Shown one piece after another: positions 37,267-47,866 of a stretch of DNA of 64,000 bases; position 1 is the stretch's first letter; every line of letters begins with the position of its first letter. The stretch lies in the NCBI GenBank assembly GCA_019448385.1, contig JAGTXO010000041.1:124001-188000 (forward strand), in the 5' to 3' direction. The notes beneath the pieces are model-generated. The model was not told where the DNA came from. It did not search any database and saw nothing but the letters and a program-made list of their open reading frames with translations. A program made the position numbers and the translations under genes. The stretch comes from Diacronema lutheri (taxonomy: Eukaryota > Haptophyta > Pavlovophyceae > Pavlovales > Pavlovaceae).

Positions 37267-40200
37267 TCAACGCCGGCCGCGCTTCGGCCCGCGCGCGCTG
37301 CCGCCGCCGGCACTGGCGCTGGCAGCTCCGCGGGCGGGGGTGCGGGCGCGAGCGCCGCCGCCGCCACCGCCGCCGCGCCCGCCGCCGTCGTCGCCACCGC
37401 CGTCGCCGCCGCCGCCTCCCCCGCCGTCATCGTCGTCGTCGCCGCCGCCGCCTCCGTCGCCGTCGCCGTCGCCGTCGCCCTCGCCGCCGCCGCCGTCGCC
37501 GCTGCCGTCGTCGTCGTCGTCGTCGTCGCCCTCGTCGTCGCCCTCGTCGTCGCCGTCGCACTCGTCGTCGCAGTCGTCGCCCTCGCCGTGCACCATGCGC
37601 TCCTCACGCTCCCACACCTCGCCGCGCGCCCACCAGGCGAGCACGAGGGCAAAGCGCTCAGGCGTCGACGTGGTGTCGCGCCCGGCCGCGTGCGCCGCCA
37701 TGTCGTGCACGTCGTAGAAGATGTTGCGCGCGGCGTTGTAGTCGCGGTGCACGGGCTTCTTGCCGCCGTTGCACGCCGGGCAGATGACGAGCGCGTGCAC
37801 CGTGCGCGTGCCGCCCTTTGCCACGGGCAGGCGCGTGTTCTGCGCGAGCTCCGCGCCGCAGCGCTGCAGCCTGCCGCCCTTGGCGAGCCGCGGCATCGAG
37901 CAGTGCATCGACGTGTACGGCTCGGGCACGATGACGGCCGCGACGCCGCGCCGCCGCAGCTCGCGCAGCAGCCCCACCTGGAAGGCGGGCGGCGCGCCCT
38001 TGGGCTGCGCGCCCTTGTGGTCGCGCAGCCACTTGCCCACGCACACGAGCAGCCGGTCGCGCGTCACGCCGTCGACGCAGTGCGCCGCGATGAGCGCCTC
38101 GGCGACGCGCGCCGCGTTGGACCGCCCGCCGCTGTCGCGCCGCCAGCGCTCCTTGCGGCGCGCCGGCGCGTCGTACACGTGCTCGGCGGCGCGCTCGCGC
38201 ACCCGCGCGCTCTCGCGGTGGAAGGCGAGGAACTCGCCCTCGCCGAGCACCTTGGCGCTGTGCGCCTCGCCAAGCCGCGCCTCGTCCGCCTCCACGCTGA
38301 ACTCACCGCCGCGCCCGTCCTTGCGCACGCGCCGCCGCGCCGCGTTGGTCTTGGCCGTCTCGCGCGCAAAGCCCGCGGCGCGCGCGCGCGCGCGCTGCGT
38401 GAACTGCCGCCAGACGGCCGCCCGCCCGACGTGCGCAGAGTAGGTGGTGATGTTGCCCATGTTCGGGTCGGCCGCGACGACGACCGCCGCCTCGACGTCG
38501 ATCGCCCGCCGCAGCTCGGAGCCGAGCGCGACGGCGATGCGCCCGTCCGGCCGGCGCCAGCGGTGCAGGACGCCCGAGCTGCCGGCCGGCGCCTGCGCCT
38601 TCGGCACGAGGACGGTCCCGACGGCGTGCACGGCGACGCCATCTGTCACCACCGACTTGACGGGCTGCCGGCCCGGAAGCGGCACGCGCGGCAGCGGCGC
38701 GAGGCCAACCCACGAGCGCCGCGCGTGCCACGGCAGATCGGCCGGCGGCCGCTCGCGCCCGGCGTAGTCGTAGACGCGGTTGGAGATGTCGAAGCGCGTC
38801 GCAAAGACCGCGTACCTGACGCGCACGTCCGACATCGGCGGGGTGTTGCCGTTTGTGCCTGTCCACCTGATCGGCTCACCATCGTGGTCGCGCAGGTCCA
38901 GCGCCTTGAGCCGCGCGCGCAGCTCCTTGCGCTCGTCGTCCGGGAGCGTCTCCCAGATGGCGTTCGCGGTGAGGCGCACGTTGCGCGGCACCTGCGCGCA
39001 GCGCGCGGCATGCGAGCGCGCGGGCGCGTGACCAACCTGGCCGCGGGGCGGCGCGCACGGCGGCGGCGCGCGCGCTTGGGCGCTCGGCGGCGGCAGCGGC
39101 AGCCGCGCCTCGCGCGCACATTGTGCGTGCGCAGTGGCGCCACATTGTACCGCGGCGGCCGTCCGGTCAGCTGCGTGTGGATGTGCGCGAGCCGGCAGAG
39201 CAGCGCCTGCCCCTCGGCCACGTGCTGCAGGTTGCGGATCTGCACGAGGAAGTAGCGCGTCGTGTGCCGGTCGTAGTTCCACCTTTTCGTGGGCGTGCAC
39301 TTGTAGTCGATCTTGTGGAGGACCATGTCGGGCAGGTGGCGGTCGAGCGCGGCGGGGCAGCCGACGCGCGCGCCCTCCACGTCGCCGCGCAGCAGCCGCT
39401 CGCACAGCTCGCGCACGCGCACGTTTCGCTGCATCTCGGGCAGCGCGACGAGCGCCTCGTCGCGCTCGACTGCCGCGCGGACGACGTCGCGGAGCAGCCC
39501 GTTCACGACGCGCGATGGGTGCATCAGGCACGCGGTGGACACCTGCGTCGCCTCCTCCCTGAGGATCTCCGTGAGGCCCACCGCGCAGACGGGCTGGACG
39601 CCCTCGGCCATCTCGCCGACGGCGCGCGCCGTCGCCGCCTTGGTCTGCGCGGCGGCTTGCTCGGTGGGCCTGCCCGTGGGCGTTGCACCGTACCTGCTTT
39701 CGTCTTTGTGCCAGCCGATGGCCGAGAAGATCGCACGGACGGTTCCCTTGTCCATCGTGGTCGACGTGTGCACGCTGGTCGACGGGCCGCCCGACGCCGC
39801 GCCGACGGCCTGCGCGCTCGCCACCGCAGCCTCGTCGCGCACCACCTTGTTGATGACGCGGTACGCCTGTGTCGTGAGCCTGTGCACGGCCGCCGCGATG
39901 CGCCGCAGCTCCGTCCGCGCACCGGGCTGCGCCGTCACGGCCTGCGGCCCCGCGTTGAGCGTCGAGCGCTGGACCACGAAGCCCGGGAGCACGCTGCCGC
40001 GCGTGCGCGCCGTCGCGCCGCCGGCGGCGCGCGCGCTCGGCGCAGCGGGCTCGTCCACGCGCGCGCGCTCGACGCCGCGCGCGCGGGGAACGCTCGGCGC
40101 GCGCGCGCCCGCGGCGTCGCGCGCGCTCGCGGCGGCACCCGCCGCGGCGCGCTCGCCCGCGGCGCCCGACACGCCGTGCGCGCGAAGCGGCGCCGACGCC

Positions 40201-41453
40201 AATGCCGACGCCGCGCCCGCGCCGCCGCTGCCGCTGCCCGATCCGCCCGCGCGCCGCTTCTGCTCGTCGCGCGTCTTGCGGAACTGGGCGACGAGGTCGC
40301 TGCTCACGTTGGCCTCAGGCTCCCACGTGTCGGCGCTCTCGTCGTAGCCCCGCCACCTGATCCGGAACTGGAACGTCACCCTCTTGCCCGCCTTGCGGCG
40401 CTCGTCGACGACCGCCTCGACCTCGTACGTGCGCGCCTCCTCGTCGACGCTCGCGCCCGCCGCGCTCGCGCCCGTGTCCGGCCACCCAGCGACCGTGCCG
40501 CCCAGCCTCTCGGCGGCCGCGCGCAGCTGCCGCTCGCGCTGGGCGGCCGCGGCGCCTCGCGCGACCAGCGCGGGCAGCATGCCCGCGCCGCCCGCGAGGC
40601 CGTGCGCGCCGACGCTGGCGGTCATCAGCGCGTCGAGGCACGCGAACGTTGCGAGCGCACGCGCGCCATCGTCGCCGCCGCGCGGCTGCGAGCGCACGAC
40701 GGGCGATGGCCGCGGCTCCCCCTCGGCCGCGAGCAGCGCCCAGATCGCACTGGCCAGCGCGACGGCATGCGCGCCGACCGCGACGGCCACGTCCGCGTCG
40801 AGCGGCGCAAAGTCGTAGCGCACGAGCGCGGCCGGGCGCGAGTCGTCCATCGGCCGGTCGGCGACGAGCAGCCCGACCGGGCGCGGCGGCTCGCCGGACG
40901 GCGCGGCGACGGGCACGCAGAGGAGCACGACGAGCAGGCGCGGCGTGCCGCCGAGCAGCGCGCGCGCGGCATCCGCCCCGTCGGCTCCGCCGCGCGCGGC
41001 CGCGGCGAGCAGCTCGGCCGCGCGCGTCGGGCCCAGCGCCGTGCGCGCGTCCTTGCGCGCGCGTGCGCGCGCCGTGTACGCGGCGCAGGCGTCGTCGAGC
41101 ACCGCCGCGCTGGGCGCGGTGCCAGTCGTCGCCCACGCGCGCAGCGCGTCGCGCACCCGCGTGACGATCGCCTGGTCGACCGCCGCCTCGCCGGCAGCGT
41201 GCGCCGGCAGCGTGCGCCGGCGCGCACGCCGGCGGTGCGGCGGCAGGCGCGAGCGCGGGCGCGCCGTCGGCGCCGTCAACGCCGACGGCGCCGTCGGCGC
41301 GCCGCCACGCGAGCTTCGCCTCGATCTGCTGCCGGACGGCGTGGCAGTGCCGGTCGATGCCGCGCGCGTCGTCGAGCGCGGCCAGCGCGTCCTCAGCGGC
41401 GGGACGGCCGCTCGCGTCCGCGACGGCCTGCAGGCAGAGCAGCGCGGCCGCAC
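37267..41453 (-). CDS. Fanzor (TnpB-like RuvC nuclease) gene with an upstream chromodomain in the same reading
   Basis: Fanzors are eukaryotic TnpB relatives: RNA-guided RuvC nucleases carried by transposons. Family features: the pre-RuvC block VKSVVTDGVAVHAVG (about 38.65 kb), RuvC-I VVVAADPNMGN (Asp, about 38.47 kb), RuvC-II IVPEPYTSMHC (Glu, about 37.92 kb), zinc-ribbon cysteines (HC..., RCG, CPAC) and RuvC-III HRDYNAARN (Asp, about 37.74 kb). All three acidic residues are present. The C-tail is Asp/Gly-rich with basic GPKRGRR. Upstream, ending at about 39.12 kb, one frame carries further Fanzor-type sequence (KIDYKCTPTKRWNYDRHTT) and, at 40.43..40.26 kb, a chromodomain (YEVEAVVDERR...FRIRWRGYDESADTWEPEANV). 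A host-type GTGCGC...CAG intron (39119..38992) fits between the two. No ATG opens the frame, so it may continue from the next gene part. Confidence 0.85.
37370..37575 (-). repeat. Triplet-rich tract encoding the Asp/Gly tail of Fanzor
   Basis: Imperfect gcc/gtc triplet array on the plus strand. On the minus strand it encodes alternating Asp and Gly blocks (DDDDDDDGSGDGGGG style) before the basic end GPKRGRR. Confidence 0.85.
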
Positions 41454-44400
41454 GCGCGTTGCACGCGCTCTGCGGCTCGGGCGCGAGCGCGAGCTCGAGC
41501 TCGAGCGGCGACGCGCCTCGCGCCGCGGCGATCGCGTCCATCAGCACGTCCAACCGCTGCACCAGCGCCCTGTGCGCGTCGCGCGGCGCGCCCGTCGACG
41601 GCGCGCGCGAGCGCGTCGCCACGAGCCCGAGCGCGCGCGCCGGCGCGCCCGCCGGCGTGTGCAGCACGAGCAGCGCCGCGCCCGCCAAGCTCGCGTTGCG
41701 CGTGACGAGCGCGAAGATGCGCGTCGCCTCGTGCGCGCCCACCGACGCCCAGATCGCAGCGCGATCGGCGTCCGTCTGCGCGTCGCACAGGTCGCGCACG
41801 TCGTCCGGCGCGAGCAGCGCGCCGCCGCCGGCGGAGCGCGCGACGATCGCCCGCGCCTCCGCCACGAAGACGGCCTGCGGCAGGTCGGCGTGGCGCGCGT
41901 CGACGATGGCGCGCGTCGCGTGCACGCCGAGCTCCACGCCGCGGTAGAAGGCGCGCGCGTTGGCCGCGCGCGCGTGCGCCGGCCGTCCGTCCGCGTTGCG
42001 CCTCGCGCGCGCCTGCTTGCTCGTGCGCGCGAGGCCGTCGCGTGGCGGTGGCGGCAGCGTAGCGAGGAAGCGCGCGGTGGGCGGCGGCGCGCGCACGCCG
42101 CGCTGCCGCCGTGCGATGGCCGCGAGCCGCCGGCCCGCCGCGCTGCCGCCCGCGCCGACGTGCTGCCAGCGGTTGAGCGCCGCCGGTGGCGGCGGCGGCG
42201 TCGGCGCGGCGGCGGGCGGCGGCGCGACGGCGGGCGGCGGCGCGGCGGCGGGCGGCGGCGCGGCGGTGGGCGGCGGCGCGGCGGCGGGCGGCAGCGGCGG
42301 CGGCGCGCCGGCGACGGCAGCACCAGTCGGCTTGTCCGCCCACGCACCCGAGACGCTGTGCCAGGCCTTGCCCGGTGGCGCGCGCCCACGCGGCCGCGGG
42401 TGGCGGGCTCGAGCGGCGGGGGGCGGGCGGCCGGCGCGCCAGTCGAAGACAGGTGCAACCGTGGCGGCAGGCGCCGAGTGCCGCGCGTCGGTCACAGAGC
42501 GCGTGGTGCGCGCGGCGACCGTCGCGCGCATGGCGGGCGGGCGGTGAGCAGCGCCCGCCGGCGCGCCGGCGGGCGCGGCAGCCGGCGCGCCGGCGGGCGC
42601 GGCCGCCTCGAGCCCGGCGGAGGCGCCGCGCTTGCGCTTGCGCGTGCCGCCGCGCGTGCGCCTGCGCGCGCGCCCGCCGCGCGCCCGTTCGGCCTGCGCG
42701 TCGCCAGCCGCGTCGCCGGCCGCGTCGCCGCGCCGCACGTAGACGACCGCGAACGCCTCCTCGCCGGTCCCGTCGACGCCGCCGCGCGCGCGGCGCAGGA
42801 CCGACCGCCACTGCAGCCGCCGCGCGCGGCCGGGCTCGCACGCAAACCAGCGCCCACCGCGCCTGACGACGGCCACAAAGTCGTCGTCGCGCCGCCCGCG
42901 CCGGCGCGTGCGCAGCAGCACGCACTGCACGTCGAGCCAGCCCTCGTGCCAGTCGGCCGTGCTGGGGGCGACGCGAATCGACTGCGGGAGCTCGACGCCA
43001 AAGCCGGCGAGCCGCACGATGTGCGCGACGATGACGCTCGAAATGGCGGGGGCGCTCGACGGGTCGCCCGCTGCAGCGAGCACCGCCCCGCCCCAGTGCT
43101 CACGCGTGACGCAATCCGCGTCCTCGACGTGCACGTGCGCCACGCTCGCGCCGAGCTGGTGCAGCAACGCGCAGATGTCGGCGTCGACCGTCCTCTCCTC
43201 CTCGGCCGCCTCGGCCGTGCCGCGGGCGGCGGCGTCGCCTGCCGGCTGCCCGAGGTACGCGATCGCCCGCTCGACGGCCGCGCGCTCCGCACGCGCTGCG
43301 CTGTCGATCGCCGCATTGCCGACGGGCGCGCGCAGCGCCGCGATCGCGTCTTGCAACGCCGTCGCGTCGCCCGTCGCCGCCGTCGCCGCCACCGCCGCCG
43401 CGCTCGCGGTGCCGTGCGCGACGGCGTGCAGCGCGGCGGCGCGCGCGGCGGGGATGCGCCCGTCCAGCGCGAGCACGAGCGGCGGCCCGGCCGGCGTCTG
43501 CTGCCGCCGGTGCCGCCGGCTCGCAGCCGGGTGGTCGGCGCGCGCGCGCTCGAGCCGCGCGCGCCGCTCGACGACGCGCGCCCAGAAGGCCTGCACCCTC
43601 GGCTGCGCGAATGCAAGCCAGCCGACGCCGCGCGTCACGACGTGCACGACGATCCGGTCCTCGTGCCTGAGGTACTGCACGTAGAGCGCTTTGCGCACGC
43701 CGAGGACGTGCATGCCGAGCTGCAGCTGATCGCGGTGCGGCTGCGGCGGCCCGTCCTCGTGCGCCTTGGCGTCCGCCTTGGTGAGCGTCTTCACCTCGAC
43801 GAGGACCTGCTCGTTGTCTTCGGGGAGGATGGCGAGCCCGTCCGGCGAGAAGGCGAACGGCGCGCTCTTGTCGTGCGGGTCCGCACGCACCATCGGCAGG
43901 TTGCACACGACGGTGATGCCGTACGCGGCCGCCAGCTTGCGCAGCGCGACGGCCTCGCCGAGGATGCCCGCGGTCGTCGCCTTGGTCCGCACCTCGCGCC
44001 GCCGCCGGTGCACGTACTCGTCGGTGAGCGTCTCGTGCGCGACGCCGGCGTTGTCGTTCACGACGTCGCCAACCTTGCTGCCCGTGACCTCCTCCCATCG
44101 CTCGTCGTGCCAGCGCGGGCTGCGCTGCGCGGGCGCGCCCGCGCCGACGGCGTCGAGCACGCGGCGCAGCGCTGTGCCGTCGGGCGCAGCAGGCACGCGC
44201 GCGCGGTCCTGGGCCTCGCGAGCGTCGAGGACGCAGCCCGTAGTGGAATCTTGGGGTAGGTCGAGCTTGCTCGCCTCGCCGTAGCGGCTCTCCAGCTGGC
44301 GCGGTGCGTCGGCAGGGCCGCCGTCCGTGCGCGCACCCGACGCGCCCGCCAGTGCACGGGGCGCAGCGTCCGAGGCGCCCGCCGCGCCCGCGCCGCCGCC

Positions 44401-47400
44401 AATCGCGCCAGCGCACGCGCGCGCCGCGACCTGCGGACGGCCAGCCGCAGGGACCTCGTCCGCTCGGCCGGCCGCTGCGTCGGCCGTCCGCTTGGCCACC
44501 TCGCGCACGTCTCCGAGCGCGAGCGTGGCTGGCGCCGTCGAGCTCCCGTGGCGTTTGTTCCAAAACTCGAGCAGCCCGCCAAGGAAGGGCGTGCCCGTCG
44601 GGCGGTCCTCGGGCACCTCCGCCAGGATCGCGTCGACGCGCAGCGCGGCCGCCACATCGCAAAACGCGCGCGCGGCGCGCGCCATCCGCTCGGCGCGCGC
44701 GCCGCCGTCGTCCGCCGCGCGGCGGATGGCGTGGCTCACGTGCGCGACGCGGAGCGAGACGACGGCGTGCGCCGGCGCGTCGGCGCCCGTGCCGAGCGTG
44801 TGCCGCCGGATGGCCAGCTGCCCATCGCCCATGCGCGGCGGGAGCGACGCGCACGCCGCGACGGTCGTCTTGCCGGCCGCGCTGTCGCACAGCCAGCTCG
44901 CCTCGCCGCCGCCCGCAAACTCAAAGGTCGCGAAGCCCTCGCGGCCGAAAAGCGCGACGAAGTGGTCGAGCACCGCCTTGTTGATCGCGCGCGCCGCCGG
45001 CCGCGTCGATGCGCCGCGGGCAGCGCCACCCGCCGCGCCGCGCGCATCGCTGCACGTCGCAGGGCAGATGCAGCCGGACGCGCGCACGCCGTCCGACCGC
45101 GTCCGCGGCAGCTCGAGCTCGCGCACCTTGGGGCAGAACCAGAGCGGGTTGGACGCCTCGAGGCACAGCACGACGAGCCGCCCGTCCATGCCGGCCAGCG
45201 CGCGCGCGTCGCGCAGCAGCTCGACGGCGAGCTCGGACGTCGCCGCGTGCACCGCCGGCTCGCCCGTCGCGCGGTCGGGCGGGAAGAGGCCGCCGCCGAC
45301 GAGCGGGCTGGGGCAGCGGCCGAGCATCACGAGCAGCGGCGGCGGCGGCGTCTGCGGCGCCTGCTGCCCGACCGCAGCCGCCGTCAGCCCGGCCAGGTCG
45401 GAGCTCGTGCGGAGGGCCTTGAGCGCGACGCGCGAGCCGGTGCCCGCCTGCTCGGAAAACGTGGCGAGCATGGCGCACGTGCTCGCCCTCGCGCCGCACT
45501 GCCAGCTGACGCGCGCGAGGAGGCCTTCCAGCGTGTCGTTTTCGCGCGGCCGCGTGACCGCGTCGAGCGCCGCCGAGTCGAGCTGGAGGCTGCCGGGCGT
45601 GACGCACAGCACCGCCTCGTGGTAGGCGCGCAGCAGCTCCCTCGGCAGCTGCTCGGCGGGCGTCGCCGCCTGCCCGCCCACCCACCGTGCACCGTGGCCG
45701 CCGTCGCCCGCGCCCGCGAGCCGCACCGCCGGCCCGCCCGTGATCGCCGAGGTCGGTGGCGTGCCGAGCGCGTCGACGAGCGCGCGCACGGGCGCGACAC
45801 GCCTGCGCGCAGCGTCCGCGCCGACGGCGAGCGCGGCGATCCGAGCGCCCTCCCATGCGCGCTCCCTCGCGTCGTCCCGCGCGGCCGCCGGCGCGGCGCC
45901 CGGCCGCGCGCCGGGCGGCACCGCGCACGCCGCCGCGACGACCTCCGCGCGCGCGCCGGCGGCGTCGGGCGCGTGCAGCTGCGCGAGCGCACCAGAGAGC
46001 GCGGCGGCCGAGCGGTAGCGGCCGTGCGCCGCGACGAGCGCGTAGAGCACGCGCAGCGCGGCCACGCCCGCCTGGTCGGGCGCGTCGTCAGCGATGCGCT
46101 CGACCTCCCACGTGCGCGTGGGCGGCGGGCTGCCGTCGGCCGGGTCCGGACGCAGCGCCCACGCGCGCTCGACGATCGCGTTGAACACGCCGTGCGCGGC
46201 GCCCTCGTCAAACTCGGCGGCGCCCGCCGCGTGCGCGCACCACCCGTGCACGCGCGACGTGGGCGCGTCCACGGCGCGCTGCACGACGAGCACCGCCGGC
46301 CGGTCGACGCAGCCGAGGCTCACCGCCGCGTGCTTGCCCTCGAGCAGCGCCGCCGCCGCAGCCTCGACCAAGGCGTCACCAGGCGCGTCGCCGACGACGA
46401 CGGCACAGCCGTCGCCGTACTCAGCCTGCATCGCGGCGACGCACGACGCGACAAAGTCGCCGCCCGCGGCCGCCGCGTGTCGCGCCGCCAGCATCCGGCG
46501 CGCGATGGCAAGCCAGACGTACTCGGCCGGCGCGCGCGCGGCGCGCGCGCGAGGCGCGCCGGCCGCGCCGCGTGCGCCAGCGCGTGCGCCTCCAGCGGCC
46601 GCAACGGCCGAGGCGGCTGGAGCGGCGGTGAGCGTGCGCCGCGCGCGCTTCGCCGGCCGCGTGATGGGCGATGCACCCGCCGTCGCCCCGCCCGCAGCAG
46701 CCGGTGCGGCCGCCACAGCGCCCGCCGCAACGCCACTCGTCACGACGCCCGTGGCGGGCGGCGCGGCGGCGGACGCGGCCGCCTCGACGGGCGTCGCGCA
46801 ACTACCGCCAGCGGTCGCGGACGCGCCCGGCGACGCGTCGGCGAGGAGGTGGCGCAGCACGCCGCGCGCGAGCGCGACTCGCACGGCGAGCGTCAGCGCG
46901 CGCAGGCGGTCGGAAGGCGAGGCGTCGCGCTCGGCGTCGGCGGACGTGGCGGCAGCAGGCGAGGCGGCGGGCGGCGCGGCGGCGGGCTGGGCGGCCGCCG
47001 GCGCAACCTCGTCGGCCTTGGCCAGCCAGACGAGCCCAGCGACTGCGAGCACGACGCTGTACGCGCCGACATCGTCACCCGCAACGCGCGCCAGCCGGGC
47101 GTGGGCGTCGGCCTCGGACACGGCGACGTGGAAGAGCACGTCGTCGCGGGCAGCTTGCTCGGCAAACTGACGCAGCTGCTTGGCCATCGTCACGCCGGCG
47201 ACGCACGCCTCGCCCGCCTCTGCCTCGACCTGCTCGTCCTGGCCGATGGCGGACGCGCCGGCCTCGGCGCCAGCGTCGAGTGTCCGGCGGCGCTCGAGGG
47301 CGAAGCCACGCACACAGACGCTCTGGAGGCCGCCGAGCGCGCCCGCCTTCTCGTGCAGCGCGCACGACAGCTCGACCACCGAGTCCACGCGCCTCGCGGC

Positions 47401-47821
47401 GGCGCCCCCCCGCTCGCCGCGCGTGGCCGCGCGCACGACGAACACCGTGAATTGCGCGCGCTTCGCCGCGCGCGCCGACGCGCACGCGTGCTTCAGGAGC
47501 CGGCAAAGCGCGGGCCTTTGCGCCGCTGCGCCCCGCGTGCACAGCAGCAGTTGGCCGCGCTCGTCGCCCAGCTCCTGCTCGATGGCGGCCTCGAGCGCGT
47601 CGTCCGTCAAATCGCCGTGCTCCGTCGAGGCGAGCGCGCGCGCAGCCGCGAGCGCCAGCTCGCCTGCGCCCGCGCGCCGCCGGCGGCGCGCACCGGCGGG
47701 CGCGTGCGGCGCCGACGCGTGTGACGACGCCGCCGCGTCCGCGCGCGCACACGCGGCGCGCAACGCCTCACGCGCCGAGGCGGCCGCGCGCGCCCTGGGC
47801 GCGAGCTTCAAGAACGTGCGC

Positions 47822-47866
<45 letters not shown>

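Noticed and set aside
40945-47724. Two plus-strand frames of more than 1,050 codons opposite the giant gene
   Set aside because: They are Arg/Ala/Gly-rich without any domain and lie exactly antisense to readings that contain the Ulp1-like and YqaJ motifs. At this GC content they are mirror artefacts.
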